This document shows, piece by piece, positions 1 to 7,292 of a DNA stretch of 7,305 bases. The translations under genes and the position numbers were made by a program. This stretch comes from Pseudomonadota bacterium. Its GTDB lineage: Bacteria; Pseudomonadota; Alphaproteobacteria; Acetobacterales; Acetobacteraceae. Position 1 is the stretch's first letter. Every line of letters begins with the position of its first letter. The notes below the pieces were generated by a model that made no database searches, was not told where the DNA came from, and saw nothing but the letters and a program-made list of their open reading frames with translations. The stretch spans positions 1 to 7,305 of the forward strand of contig JAJXXT010000097.1 of assembly GCA_021780935.1 (NCBI GenBank). The letters run 5' to 3'.

Positions 1-108
1 GAACTCATGCCCACCATGCCGGAGCCTCGGCTGGGGCCACTGGTCCAGAAATTCGCCGACATGCTCGGTGAACTGCCCGTCTTCGCCGAGACTTTCGGGG
101 CGGTGTAA
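1..108 (+). CDS. C-terminal end of an unidentified protein (5' end outside window)
   Basis: Frame 1 is open from the first base and ends at TAA (106-108), giving the last 35 residues of a protein. The readable tail includes PEPRLGPLVQKFADMLGE and ends PVFAETFGAV. It reads like a normal soluble, probably helical C-terminus, and its codons are mostly G- or C-ending like those of the long genes here. I do not recognise the family. No hydrophobic segment or metal-binding motif is visible. The three in-frame stops at 106, 112 and 124 make the end of the gene clear. No hairpin with a T-run follows, so no terminator can be assigned. Confidence 0.55.
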   Translation, partial: ELMPTMPEPRLGPLVQKFADMLGELPVFAETFGAV

Positions 109-460
109 AAATGAGGGGAGTCTTGAGCTGCGGGGCGTGTCGTCGCTATACAGAAAAAGAAATCTAAGCCGGTCGAGAGCGGAGGAGGCAAGTCGACTCC
201 TCATGGGCTCGGTTCTCCCAGCGCGAGCGCACCGAGCTCGGGTGCGAAGCCCTCGCCCAACGGGACGGTCAGCAGCACAATCACCCCAGGTACCGATTTA
301 TCGTCCCGGCCTGCAGGAAGCGTCGAAGCAACGAAATCAGCGACGAATACTTCCGCCAAGCTTGGCTCGAACGGCCCCATTAGGCCGGCCGAAGGTTCTC
401 CTGGAAAGCAGTAGAAAGCGGAAAGCGTCGTCCATTATAGGCTGCGAAGTGCTCACGCGG
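109..460. other. Gene-poor stretch of atypical composition; possible relic
   Basis: I find no convincing gene here. The stretch is more A-rich and less GC-biased than its neighbours. Frame 1 stays open from 127 to the TAG at 412-414 (95 codons). It encodes a Ser/Gly/Pro/Thr/Lys-rich, disordered-looking sequence (for example SPSASAPSSGAKPSPNG), but it has no ATG/GTG/TTG start and only weak GC preference at third positions. A longer frame-2 reading from 68 to 562 overlaps the end of the upstream gene, is arginine/serine-rich and has no family resemblance. A small inverted repeat (GAGGAG at 182-187, CTCCTC at 197-202) has no T-run. The stretch lies exactly where the missing part of the PIN toxin gene would have been, so it may be DNA joined there by deletion or insertion. 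Confidence 0.4.
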
Positions 461-816
<356 letters not shown>

Positions 817-820
817 CTAG
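817..820. repeat. Target-site duplication CTAG, left copy
   Basis: CTAG directly precedes the left inverted repeat and is matched by CTAG at 2437-2440 directly after the right one. Four-base duplications fit the IS1380 family. Because CTAG is its own reverse complement, it could also be counted as part of an 18-bp terminal inverted repeat without a duplication; the bases outside it (left CCATG, right TTGTT) do not match each other. Confidence 0.7.
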
Positions 821-834
821 CCCATCTTATTCAC
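821..834 (+). repeat. Left terminal inverted repeat of the IS1380-family element
   Basis: CCCATCTTATTCAC is the exact reverse complement of 2423-2436. Beyond base 834 the two ends match only at scattered positions, so the strict repeat is 14 bp, or 18 bp if CTAG is counted. This is the expected transposase recognition site. Confidence 0.93.
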
Positions 835-940
835 GGCATGGCAGGGATTCGCTGGCGGATGTAGCGTAAAGCGTTGATTGTGTTTAGGGATTGGGTGTCG
901 AGACCACCCCGTTCCAGCAATCACGCGAGCCACACCCGCC

Positions 941-2284
941 ATGTCCGAAGATACCCTGCTGGCGTTCGATTTCCCAGCGGTTGGGCGCAAGAAAATCACC
1001 GCGGCCTTCGATGGCGGACGAATGACCTCTGACGGCGGCGTCTTGCTGCTGGCTGCGGTGGAACGCTGCATCGGGATTGCCCGGACACTTGCGCGGTTGA
1101 TTGCCGACCCGCGCAACCCGCTCCTGGTAACCCACAGCGTCGTGGACATTCTGCGCGCGCGCATGCTCGCGATCGCCTGCGGCTATGAGGACGCCGACGA
1201 CCTCGACCACCTGCGCACCGATCCCGGCTTCAAGCTGGCCTGCGGCCGTCTGCCCGACAGCGGCGCCGAGCTTTGCTCGCAGCCGACCATGTCGCGCTGG
1301 GAAAACGCACCGACCCTGCGCGAGGTGATCCGCATGAGCTACGCCATGGTCGATCTCTACTGCGCCAGCTATGCCCGTCCGCCGCGCGCCGTCACGCTGG
1401 ATATCGACGACACCGTCGATGTCGTGCATGGCCACCAGCAGCTCGCCTTGTTCAATGCGCATTACGACGAACGCTGCTTCCAGCCGATCCACGTCTACGA
1501 CACCGCCACCTCGCGCCCGGTGGCGGTGTTGCTGCGTCCGGGCAAGACCCCGTCGGGGACGGAAATCCGCGGCCATCTGCGCCGGCTGGTGCGGCGCATC
1601 CGCCGCCATTGGCCCGCCACGCGGCTCACCATCCGCGGCGACGGTCATTACGGCCGTCCCGAGGTGATGGCCTGGTGCGAGGCCAACGGCGTGGACTACG
1701 TCCTGGGCTTGCCGGGCAATGCGGTGCTCGATCGGCTGGTGGAACCGGCCGCCGACGATGTGCGGGTTCGCCGTGCCGAAGAACAGGCAGCGGTCGTGCG
1801 CCGCTATACCGAGACCCGCTACGGCGCCAAATCCTGGAAATGCCAGCGGCGTGTGGCGGCACGCATCGAGGCGACGACGAAGGGGTTGGACATTCGTTAC
1901 GTCGTGACCAACCTCGCCATCGGCACCGCCGCATGGTTCTACGACACAATTTATTGTGCCCGCGGCCAGGCCGAGAACCTGATCAAGCTGCACAAGAGCC
2001 AGCTTGCCTCCGATCGCACCAGTTGCCGCTCGCCGCTCGCCAACCAGGTGCGCCTCGTGCTGCACACCGGGGCCTACTGGCTGATGCTGAAGCTCCGTGA
2101 TGCCATCCCCAGGCCCCAGCCCTTGGCCAGCGCCGAGTTCACCACCTTGCGGGCGCGGCTGCTCAAGATCGCCGCGCGCATCACCGAGACGGCGACCCGC
2201 GTGCGCATCGCCTTCGCCGCGGCGTGCCCCGAGGCCGCGCTGTTCGCCAGCCTCGCCCGCTGCGTCCAGCCAGCCGGACCGTGA
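941..2284 (+). CDS. IS1380-family DDE transposase
   Basis: The 447-residue transposase cuts and joins the element ends. It belongs to the IS1380 family (Transposase DDE domain group 1, RNase H-like fold). Landmarks are the N-terminal FDGGRMTSDGGVLLLAAVE (about 24-41), TMSRWEN (116-122), the first acidic motif LDIDDTVDVVHGHQQ (153-167, with D154/D156), the second Asp in IRGDGHYG (D234), and the catalytic Glu in RGQAENLIKLHK (E345). The length is in the usual 430-470 range, with no frameshift or internal stop. I chose the ATG at 941 because MSEDTLLAFDFP is a natural family start; an in-frame TTG at 878 would add 21 residues of non-family sequence. No strong Shine-Dalgarno precedes 941, as is common for transposases kept at low level. 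The gene lies wholly inside the inverted repeats. Confidence 0.95.
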   Translation: MSEDTLLAFDFPAVGRKKITAAFDGGRMTSDGGVLLLAAVERCIGIARTLARLIADPRNPLLVTHSVVDILRARMLAIACGYEDADDLDHLRTDPGFKLACGRLPDSGAELCSQPTMSRWENAPTLREVIRMSYAMVDLYCASYARPPRAVTLDIDDTVDVVHGHQQLALFNAHYDERCFQPIHVYDTATSRPVAVLLRPGKTPSGTEIRGHLRRLVRRIRRHWPATRLTIRGDGHYGRPEVMAWCEANGVDYVLGLPGNAVLDRLVEPAADDVRVRRAEEQAAVVRRYTETRYGAKSWKCQRRVAARIEATTKGLDIRYVVTNLAIGTAAWFYDTIYCARGQAENLIKLHKSQLASDRTSCRSPLANQVRLVLHTGAYWLMLKLRDAIPRPQPLASAEFTTLRARLLKIAARITETATRVRIAFAAACPEAALFASLARCVQPAGP

Positions 2285-2422
2285 CACAGGGGGCAAGTGC
2301 CCCGAACCCGCCCCCCGTCCCGACAATCCCCAACGCCTGCCAGATATGATCCAAAATCGCGATGGGCCAGCGCGTCGCGTAGCCGCGCCCGGAGCTTGGC
2401 GAGCCGCTCGCGCAGAAACGCG

Positions 2423-2436
2423 GTGAATAAGATGGG
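2423..2436 (-). repeat. Right terminal inverted repeat of the IS1380-family element
   Basis: GTGAATAAGATGGG is the exact reverse complement of the left end at 821-834 and is followed directly by the second CTAG. Confidence 0.93.
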
Positions 2437-2440
2437 CTAG
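2437..2440. repeat. Target-site duplication CTAG, right copy
   Basis: This copy pairs with CTAG at 817-820. Removing the IS and one copy rejoins the antitoxin start region (up to 820) to the leader starting at 2441. Confidence 0.7.
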
Positions 2441-2604
2441 TTGTTCAGAAATAGCACGACGCGGGCCGGAGCCAAAGCGCCGGAGCGGGCAACCGCCGGG
2501 GCGCGGGGAGCCCGTAGAGCAAGAGGGTGGCCGGGACGGGGTGAGGCGGATGGGGTCGGGAGAGCGCCCGCCGGCTTCTGAACCCCGCTCTCCGGAATCC
2601 CTCC
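2441..2604. promoter_or_regulatory. Leader and presumed divergent promoter region of the helicase gene
   Basis: These 164 bp lack a gene and lie between the IS and the helicase start. With the IS removed they form the larger part of a roughly 185-bp region between two divergent start codons. On the minus strand a weak sigma70-like candidate for the antitoxin can be read: TTGGCT (2475-2470), a 16-bp spacer, then TATTTC preceded by TGC (2453-2448). If real, the IS sits next to its transcription start. I see no clear promoter on the plus strand. Most of the region is very G-rich on the plus strand and contains a hairpin just before the helicase start. Function is inferred from position. Confidence 0.35.
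2559..2593 (+). promoter_or_regulatory. 8-bp stem inverted repeat just upstream of the helicase start
   Basis: GGAGAGCG (2559-2566) and CGCTCTCC (2586-2593) are perfect reverse complements separated by 19 bases. The repeat ends 11 bases before the ATG at 2605, where a transcript hairpin would affect ribosome access, or where a dimeric repressor could bind. No T-run follows, so it is not a standard terminator. No good Shine-Dalgarno lies between it and the ATG; only CGGAA at 2593-2597 is near. Confidence 0.35.
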
Positions 2605-5600
2605 ATGACAGTCATTGTCCCCGCGTTGGCCGAGCCGTCGGCCATGTTCGCATCCCCGTCCACGCCCGCTGCCCCCGATCGGGCTGCCGCTATCTTCCAC
2701 GCTGCCCGTCTGCTGCTGGCCGCGCTGGAGCGGGGCCAGGCCCTCGATGCTGCCATCCTGCGCGCCGCGATGGAGGCGGCGTTCGGCGCCGCCGACACGG
2801 CCGGCGCCTGGGTGTGGAAGGACGCCTACGAGGCCTGCGAGGTGGCGCAGGTCCTGTTCCTGCGCCGGCACGGGCCGGCCATGCGCGCCCGCGCGGGCTC
2901 GCCGACGGGGATGCTCGCCATGCTGGCGAGGCTGGCCGCGCTGGCGCCCACGCACACCCGTCGATCCGAGGAGAGCGCGGCGCTCCAGCAGTTCTCGACG
3001 CCGATTACGCTCGGCTTCGCGGCCAGCGTCGCCGCCGCGCTCACGCCGGGTGACCTGGTGCTGGAGCCCTCCGCCGGCACTGGACTGCTCGCCGTCTTCG
3101 CCGCGCTCGCCGGCGGGGCCCTGGCGCTGAACGAGTTCGCCGAGACCCGCGCCGACCTGCTCGCCCATCAGTTCCCCGGCGTTGCCGTCAGCCGCCACGA
3201 TGCGGCGCAGATCCACGACCATCTGGATCCGGCCATCGCACCGTCGGTGGTCCTGATGAACCCGCCCTTCTCGGTCGTGGCGCATGTCGAGGGGCGGGTG
3301 GCAGACGCGGCCTTCCGCCATGTCGCCTCGGCGCTGGCGCGGCTGGCCCCGGGCGGGCGGTTGGTCGCCATCACCGGCATCTCGCTCGCGCCGGACAATC
3401 CGTCCTGGCGGGAGGATTTCGTCCGGCTGCAGGCCCGCGGGCGGGTGGTGTTCTCGGCCGGGATCGATCGCCGTGTTTATGCCCGGCATGGCACCGCGGT
3501 CGAGACCCGCCTGACCGTCATCGACCGCGTTCCGGCCGAGGACCCGACCGCCTACCCGCCGTCCCCCGGCACCGCCCCCGACGTGGCGACGCTGCTGGAA
3601 TGGGTAACGCGCCTTGTGCCGCCGCGCCCGGCCATATCCGCGCCCCCGGTCGCGGCGCCCGCCGCCCGCTCGGTGCCCCCGCACACGATCGTCGCGCGCC
3701 CACATCCCATCGCGACCCCTCATCCGGAACCGACGATCGATCCCGGCACCCCACTCGCCTACGAGGTCCGGGAGGAACGGCCGCCGGAGCATAGCCGCAT
3801 CAGCGCCGCGCTCTACGAGAGCTATTCCGTGCAGACCATCGCGATCCCTGGTGCGCGGCCGCATCCGACCAGGCTCGTGCAATCTGCCGCTATGGCCTCG
3901 GTCGCGCCGCCGCGCCCCCGCTACCGGCCGCATCTACCGCCGGCGGTCATATTCGCCGGCCTGCTTTCGGACGCGCAGATCGAGAGCGTCATCTACGCTG
4001 GCGAAGCCCATGCTGGGCATCTCGCCGGCGCCTGGCTGGTCGATGCGACCTACGACCAGGTCTCCGCTGCCCCCGACGACGCCGAGGGCGCGGTGCGCTT
4101 CCGCCGCGGCTGGTTCCTCGGCGACGGCACTGGCGCCGGCAAAGGGCGGCAGGTGGCCGGCGTCATCCTCGACAACTGGCTGAAGGGCCGCCGCCGCGCG
4201 CTCTGGGTTTCGAAGTCCGACAAGCTGATCGAGGACGCCCAGCGCGACTGGTCCGCCCTCGGCCAGGAACGGCTGCTGATCACCCCGCTTTCGCGTTTCC
4301 GCCAGGGCGCACCGATCCGCCTCGGTCAGGGCATTCTGTTCACAACCTACGCCACCCTCCGTTCCGCCGAGCGGGAGGGCAAGGCGTCGCGCCTCGACCA
4401 GATCATCGACTGGCTGGGGCGGGAATTCGACGGGGTGATCGTATTCGACGAGGCGCACGCCATGGCCAACGCTGCCGGGGACACCTCCGAACGCGGCGAG
4501 CGCGGGCCGTCCCAGCAGGGTCGCGCCGGGCTGCGGCTGCAACACGCGCTGCCCGACGCGCGGGTGCTCTACGTCTCTGCGACCGGCGCGACCTCGGTGC
4601 AGAACCTCGCCTATGCGCAACGGCTCGGACTTTGGGGCGGCGCGGATTTCCCGTTCGCGACTCGGCAGGAATTCGTCGGGGCGATGGAGGCCGGCGGGAT
4701 CGCAGCGATGGAGGTACTGGCGCGCGATCTGAAGGCGCTCGGCCTCTACGCCGCGCGGTCGCTATCATACGAAGGGATCGAGGTCGAGATCGTCGAACAC
4801 CCGCTCAGCCCCGAGCAGGTGCGCATCTACGATGCCTATGCCGAAGCGTTCCAGGTGATCCACGCCAACCTGGCCGAGGCGATGGAGGCGGCTAATGTCA
4901 CCGGCCCCTCCGGCACGCTGAACCGCCAGGCGAAAGCGGCGGCGCGATCAGCCTTCGAATCGAACAAGCAGCGTTTCTTCAACCACCTCATCACCGCGAT
5001 GAAGGTGTCGACGCTGATCGCTGCGATCGAGCGCGACGTCGCCGCAGGCGCCGCGTGCATCGTGCAACTGGTCTCCACCGGCGAGGCGCTGCTGGACCGA
5101 CGGCTGGCAGAGATCCCCGCGGGCGAGTGGGCCGACGTGCAGGTGGACATCACGCCGCGCGAATACGTTCTCGACTACCTGGCGCACGGTTTCCCGACGC
5201 AGCTATTCGAGGTCTTCACCGACGGCGACGGCAATCTGCTCTCCCGCCCGGTGTTCCGCGACGGCCAGCCGGTGCAATCGCGCGACGCGGTGGAGCGGCG
5301 GGACCGGATGATCGAGCACCTCGCCGCACTGCCGGCGGTGCAGGGCGCGCTCGATCAGATCGTCCAGCGCTTCGGCACCGATCAGGTCGCCGAGGTTACC
5401 GGGCGATCCCGGCGTGTCGTGCGCAAGGTCGCCGCCGGTGGCACCGAGCGGCTCGCCGTCGAGACCCGCCCCGGCTCGGCCAACCTTGCCGAGACCCAGG
5501 CCTTCATGGACGATGAGAAGCGCATCCTGGTCTTCTCGGACGCCGGCGGCACCGGGCGCAGCTATCACGCCGACCTCGCCGCCCGGAACCAGCGCCGGCG

Positions 5601-6972
5601 GGTGCACTACCTGCTGGAACCTGGCTGGAAGGCGGACACCGCCATCCAGGGCCTCGGCCGGTCCAACCGCACCAATCAGCGTCAGCCGCCATTGTTCCGC
5701 CCCGTGGCGACGGATGTGCGCGGCGAGAAGCGTTTTCTCTCCACCATCGCCCGCCGGCTCGACAGCCTCGGCGCGATCACCCGCGGTCAGCGCCAGACCG
5801 GCGGCCAGGGTCTGTTCCGGGCCGAGGACAATCTGGAGAGCCAGTATGCCCGCGCTGCACTCCGGCAGTTCTACGGGCTGATCTTTGCCGGAAAGGTGGA
5901 GTGCTGCTCATTCCAGCGATTCGAGGACGCGACGGGGCTCGGTCTCTCCGACCGCGATGGGTCGCTGCGCGAGGATTTGCCGCCGATCACCACCTTCCTC
6001 AACAGGCTGCTGGCGCTGCCGATCACCCTGCAGAACAGCCTGTTCGCGGTGTTCGAGGAGCTGCTCGCCAGCCGCATCGAGAGCGCGATTGCCTCCGGCA
6101 GCTACGATGTCGGCGTCGAGACGCTGACGGCGGACAGCCTCCGTGTTGCCGAACGGCGCACCATCCATACCCATGCGGCGACCGGCGCCGAGACGCGGCT
6201 GTTCAAGGTACTGCGCCGGGACCGCAACCGGCCGCTTCCCGCCGGTGATGCGCTCGCCCTGGGGCGGGACCCACGAGCGCGGCTGCTGGTCAACGCCCAG
6301 TCCGGCCGTGCCGCTGTGCAGATCTGGGCGCCGAGCCTGACCCTTGATGACGGCGAGGTGCAGCGCCGGGTGCGTCTCGTCCGGCCGATGGCCCATGAGA
6401 CGATCGCCCTCGACGCGCTGGATCGCACCCATTGGGAGGAGGCAGATGCGGAGCGGTTCGCCGCGACATGGAACGCCGAAGTAGCCCAGGTGCCGGAATT
6501 CACCGAAAGCACCTTCCACATCGTCACCGGCCTGCTGCTGCCGATCTGGAACCGGCTGCCCGACGAATCGCTGCGCGTCTATCGCCTTCAGACGGACGAT
6601 GGCGAGCGCGTCATCGGCCGCCTGCTCTCGCCTGCCGCCATGGGCGAGGTCTGTCGGGCGCTCGGGTTGGACGACGCGCCGACCCTGGCGCCGACCGAGG
6701 CATGGTCCGCCGTGCTCGCCGATGGCGCCATCCTGCATCTCGCCGGCGGCCTCACGATCCGCCGCGCCACGGTGATGGGTGCCGCCCGGGTCGAACTCGC
6801 CGGCTTCACCGACGGGGCCGTCGATCAGCTCAAGGCGATGGGGCTCACGAGCGAGATCATCGGCTGGCGGCTGCGGCTGTTCGTCCCGGTCACCGAACGC
6901 GGACCCGCGATCCTCTCGGCGCTGTTTGAGCGATCGCCGCTCATCCGCGTCGTCGATCGCGTCGCGGCCTGA
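2605..6972 (+). CDS. Methyltransferase-like / Strawberry-notch SF2 helicase fusion, 1455 aa
   Basis: Domains in order follow. A helical N-terminus (about 25-120). A SAM-dependent amino-methyltransferase-like domain (about 125-310) with motif I LEPSAGTG (153-160), acidic E177, D199, and catalytic-type NPPF (219-222), as in adenine-N6 DNA methylases. A proline-rich linker (about 315-395). A Strawberry-notch helicase with LSDAQIESVIYAGEAH (454-469), Walker A-like GDGTGAGKGRQ (506-516), DEAH (615-618), SAT (658-660), and second-lobe motifs LVFSDAGGTGRSYHAD (975-990) and QGLGRSNRTNQ (1015-1025). A helix-turn-helix-like stretch GTDQVAEVTGRSRRVVR (924-940) sits between the lobes. The C-terminal region (1070-1455) is family-typical. 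All key residues are present, so the protein should bind SAM and hydrolyse ATP. Strawberry-notch proteins occur on alphaproteobacterial plasmids, and methylase-helicase fusions include the P1 antirestriction protein DarB; a role in protecting or remodelling transferred DNA is inference. The ATG at 2605 is the first in frame with family-like sequence; ATG 2644 is an alternative. The next gene starts 15 bp downstream. Confidence 0.9.
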   Translation: MTVIVPALAEPSAMFASPSTPAAPDRAAAIFHAARLLLAALERGQALDAAILRAAMEAAFGAADTAGAWVWKDAYEACEVAQVLFLRRHGPAMRARAGSPTGMLAMLARLAALAPTHTRRSEESAALQQFSTPITLGFAASVAAALTPGDLVLEPSAGTGLLAVFAALAGGALALNEFAETRADLLAHQFPGVAVSRHDAAQIHDHLDPAIAPSVVLMNPPFSVVAHVEGRVADAAFRHVASALARLAPGGRLVAITGISLAPDNPSWREDFVRLQARGRVVFSAGIDRRVYARHGTAVETRLTVIDRVPAEDPTAYPPSPGTAPDVATLLEWVTRLVPPRPAISAPPVAAPAARSVPPHTIVARPHPIATPHPEPTIDPGTPLAYEVREERPPEHSRISAALYESYSVQTIAIPGARPHPTRLVQSAAMASVAPPRPRYRPHLPPAVIFAGLLSDAQIESVIYAGEAHAGHLAGAWLVDATYDQVSAAPDDAEGAVRFRRGWFLGDGTGAGKGRQVAGVILDNWLKGRRRALWVSKSDKLIEDAQRDWSALGQERLLITPLSRFRQGAPIRLGQGILFTTYATLRSAEREGKASRLDQIIDWLGREFDGVIVFDEAHAMANAAGDTSERGERGPSQQGRAGLRLQHALPDARVLYVSATGATSVQNLAYAQRLGLWGGADFPFATRQEFVGAMEAGGIAAMEVLARDLKALGLYAARSLSYEGIEVEIVEHPLSPEQVRIYDAYAEAFQVIHANLAEAMEAANVTGPSGTLNRQAKAAARSAFESNKQRFFNHLITAMKVSTLIAAIERDVAAGAACIVQLVSTGEALLDRRLAEIPAGEWADVQVDITPREYVLDYLAHGFPTQLFEVFTDGDGNLLSRPVFRDGQPVQSRDAVERRDRMIEHLAALPAVQGALDQIVQRFGTDQVAEVTGRSRRVVRKVAAGGTERLAVETRPGSANLAETQAFMDDEKRILVFSDAGGTGRSYHADLAARNQRRRVHYLLEPGWKADTAIQGLGRSNRTNQRQPPLFRPVATDVRGEKRFLSTIARRLDSLGAITRGQRQTGGQGLFRAEDNLESQYARAALRQFYGLIFAGKVECCSFQRFEDATGLGLSDRDGSLREDLPPITTFLNRLLALPITLQNSLFAVFEELLASRIESAIASGSYDVGVETLTADSLRVAERRTIHTHAATGAETRLFKVLRRDRNRPLPAGDALALGRDPRARLLVNAQSGRAAVQIWAPSLTLDDGEVQRRVRLVRPMAHETIALDALDRTHWEEADAERFAATWNAEVAQVPEFTESTFHIVTGLLLPIWNRLPDESLRVYRLQTDDGERVIGRLLSPAAMGEVCRALGLDDAPTLAPTEAWSAVLADGAILHLAGGLTIRRATVMGAARVELAGFTDGAVDQLKAMGLTSEIIGWRLRLFVPVTERGPAILSALFERSPLIRVVDRVAA

Positions 6973-6974
6973 AC

Positions 6975-6980
6975 GTGGAG
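6975..6980 (+). promoter_or_regulatory. Ribosome-binding site GTGGAG for the primase-like gene
   Basis: GTGGAG lies in the 15-bp gap after the helicase stop, with GGAG 7 bases before the ATG at 6988. It selects 6988 over the out-of-frame ATGs nearby and supports co-transcription with the helicase gene. Confidence 0.6.
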
Positions 6981-7186
6981 ATGCTCCATGTCCGGGTCCG
7001 CCGCCGAACTGGCGCATCGCCTCGCGCGCGAGGCCGAGGCGGTGTGCCGCCACTACCTCTCCAACGGACGCCGCCAGGGCCGCTACTGGCTGGTCGGCGA
7101 TGTGCAGAACAGCCCGGGCCGCAGTCTGTTCGTGCGGCTGACCGGGCCGGACTCCGGCCGGGGTGCCGCCGGCAAATGGACCGAAC

Positions 7187-7210
7187 ATGTTGCGGCGAAG
7201 GTTATGTTGC
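7187..7210 (+). repeat. Direct repeat of ATGTTGC, 17 bp apart
   Basis: ATGTTGC at 7187-7193 and again at 7204-7210. The 17-bp offset is just under two helical turns, so the copies lie on nearly the same face of the DNA, as expected for protein-binding arm sites. Confidence 0.5.
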
Positions 7211-7265
7211 AGGTCTGCGATCGGGCCTTGTCCTGCGGGCGATCGCCGGCGCGCACGCAACATAA
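7202..7265. repeat. 9-bp perfect inverted repeat TTATGTTGC / GCAACATAA
   Basis: TTATGTTGC at 7202-7210 is the exact reverse complement of GCAACATAA at 7257-7265, with 46 bp between the arms. The arms are AT-rich in a GC-rich surrounding. An ATG at 7265-7267 begins at the last base of the right arm, so the repeat could also control a gene starting there. Confidence 0.45.
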
Positions 7266-7292
7266 TGTCAGGACGTGGCGGGGGTTTTGGTG

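Larger units (their letters stand above)
821..2436 (+). mobile_element. Complete IS1380-family insertion sequence, 1616 bp
   Basis: The element is bounded by perfect 14-bp inverted repeats (CCCATCTTATTCAC at 821-834 and its reverse complement at 2423-2436) and flanked by CTAG on both sides. It carries one intact transposase gene (941-2284). Length, single gene, repeat length and 4-base duplication all match the IS1380 family. The 120 bp before the transposase and 152 bp after it are non-coding. The latter includes a small GC hairpin (GGGGC at 2290-2294 paired with GCCCC at 2299-2303) without a T-run. Intact ends, intact gene and an undamaged duplication suggest a recent, possibly still mobile copy. 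It is inserted between the divergent antitoxin and helicase genes. Confidence 0.93.

Noticed and set aside
111..167. 18-codon frame starting at ATG 111 (MRGVLSCGACRRYTEKEI)
   Set aside because: Too short, no Shine-Dalgarno of note and no recognisable family; the Cys pair alone does not make a zinc finger.
193..390. Several six- and eight-base restriction-type palindromes (GTCGAC, GAGCTC, GGTACC, CCTGCAGG, AAGCTT, GGCCGGCC) suggesting a cloning site
   Set aside because: They are spread over about 200 bp, unlike a compact polylinker, and GC-rich palindromes are expected by chance; no vector sequence is seen.
821..834. Outward promoter in the IS end reading into the antitoxin (TAAGAT as -10)
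   Set aside because: The -10 match is partial, and the hexamer 17 bp upstream (GCGAAT) does not resemble a -35 element.
1945..1958. CACAAT-TT-ATTGTG palindrome inside the transposase gene
   Set aside because: It encodes part of the conserved FYDTIYCARGQAEN region and is explained by coding; no evidence of an operator role.
2290..2303. GC hairpin after the transposase stop as a rho-independent terminator
   Set aside because: The stem is only 5 bp and no T-run follows.
884..2326. A 480-codon open frame antisense to the transposase
   Set aside because: It is a mirror of the GC-biased transposase codons, has no family resemblance, and the plus-strand frame has all IS1380 motifs and lies exactly within the inverted repeats.
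2437..3933. A 498-codon minus-strand open frame opposite the helicase N-terminus and leader
   Set aside because: Its Arg/Gly-rich composition is typical of antisense reading in high-GC DNA; the plus strand carries clear methylase motifs there.
5908..7263. A 451-codon minus-strand open frame opposite the helicase C-terminus and primase-like gene
   Set aside because: Low-quality Arg/Gly/Ala-rich sequence with no motif, and it spans two well-supported plus-strand genes.
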